Positions 22,194 through 22,248 of a stretch of 22,248 nucleotides of DNA are shown here, in pieces. Below the pieces are notes generated by a model. The model was not told the origin of the DNA and did no database searches. It was given only the letters and a program-made list of their open reading frames with translations. Position numbers and translations under genes: made by a program. The DNA comes from Ruthenibacterium sp. (GTDB lineage: Bacteria > Bacillota > Clostridia > Oscillospirales > Ruminococcaceae), in assembly GCA_020025235.1 (NCBI GenBank), contig JAHHSL010000033.1, positions 1 through 22,248 of the forward strand. The letters are read 5' to 3'. Within the stretch, counting starts at the first letter, position 1; each line of letters opens with the position of its first letter.

Positions 22194-22248
22194 GGACAGT
22201 TAGCTCAGCTGGTAGAGCACCTGCTTGACGTGCAGGGGGTCAGGGGTT
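22194..22248 (+). tRNA. tRNA-Val(GAC), 3' part cut by window edge
   Basis: The sequence starts with acceptor strand GGACAGT, then T8, A9 and the D-arm GCTC...GAGC with GCTGGTA loop. The anticodon stem CCTGC/GCAGG encloses loop TTGACGT with anticodon GAC, reading GUC/GUU valine codons. The variable loop GGGTC and the start of the T-arm (AGGGGTT) are visible before the window ends. More tRNA genes may follow outside. Confidence 0.95.

Overview
This window is a block of bacterial housekeeping chromosome. Gene content and style point to a Gram-positive, Clostridia-type organism, and I would guess the Oscillospirales/Ruminococcaceae. The reasons are RNase J and the c-di-AMP phosphodiesterase GdpP, strong AGGAGG-type ribosome binding sites, sigma-A-like promoters with 17-bp spacers, a minimal NifS/IscU pair, and moderately GC-rich coding sequence that almost avoids TTA, CTA and TCA codons. 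The taxonomic placement is inference. I found no phage, IS, CRISPR, toxin or defence genes, and I do not claim an undescribed system. The most interesting material is small regulatory structure and one unrecognised 60-residue protein.

Layout. (1) 1-4009, all minus strand: a 5' partial tRNA-Leu(UAG) runs off the left edge. To its right, read right to left, are rnhA (RNase HI), a nifS-like cysteine desulfurase, an iscU/nifU-type Fe-S scaffold, mnmA (tRNA 2-thiouridylase) and the small unknown protein. The desulfurase supplies sulfur to both the scaffold and MnmA, so this is a sulfur-trafficking and tRNA-thiolation operon. (2) 4103-14512, all plus strand: rnj (RNase J), gdpP, rplI, dnaB, tilS, hpt, ftsH. 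This joins two neighbourhoods known from Firmicutes, gdpP-rplI-dnaB and tilS-hpt-ftsH, with dnaB and tilS overlapping. (3) 14653-15630, minus strand: one membrane protein of the PF06541 (ABC_trans_CmpB) type, convergent with ftsH. (4) 15911-19846, plus strand: nrdA and nrdB, a class I ribonucleotide reductase, behind a leader of about 200 nt and ending in a strong terminator. (5) 20002-22008, minus strand: typA/bipA, a ribosome-associated GTPase. (6) 22136-22248, plus strand: a promoter and a 5' partial tRNA-Val(GAC) running off the right edge.

Regulatory layer. Eight sigma-A-like promoters with 17-bp spacers can be placed between genes, and several have a TTGCAN -35 rather than TTGACA. Rho-independent terminators close most units. 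Less ordinary are a hairpin that buries the Shine-Dalgarno of the 60-residue ORF and also looks like an mnmA terminator, a terminator-like hairpin at the very start of the predicted nifS transcript, hairpins between rplI and dnaB and between hpt and ftsH, and long leaders before rnj and nrdA.
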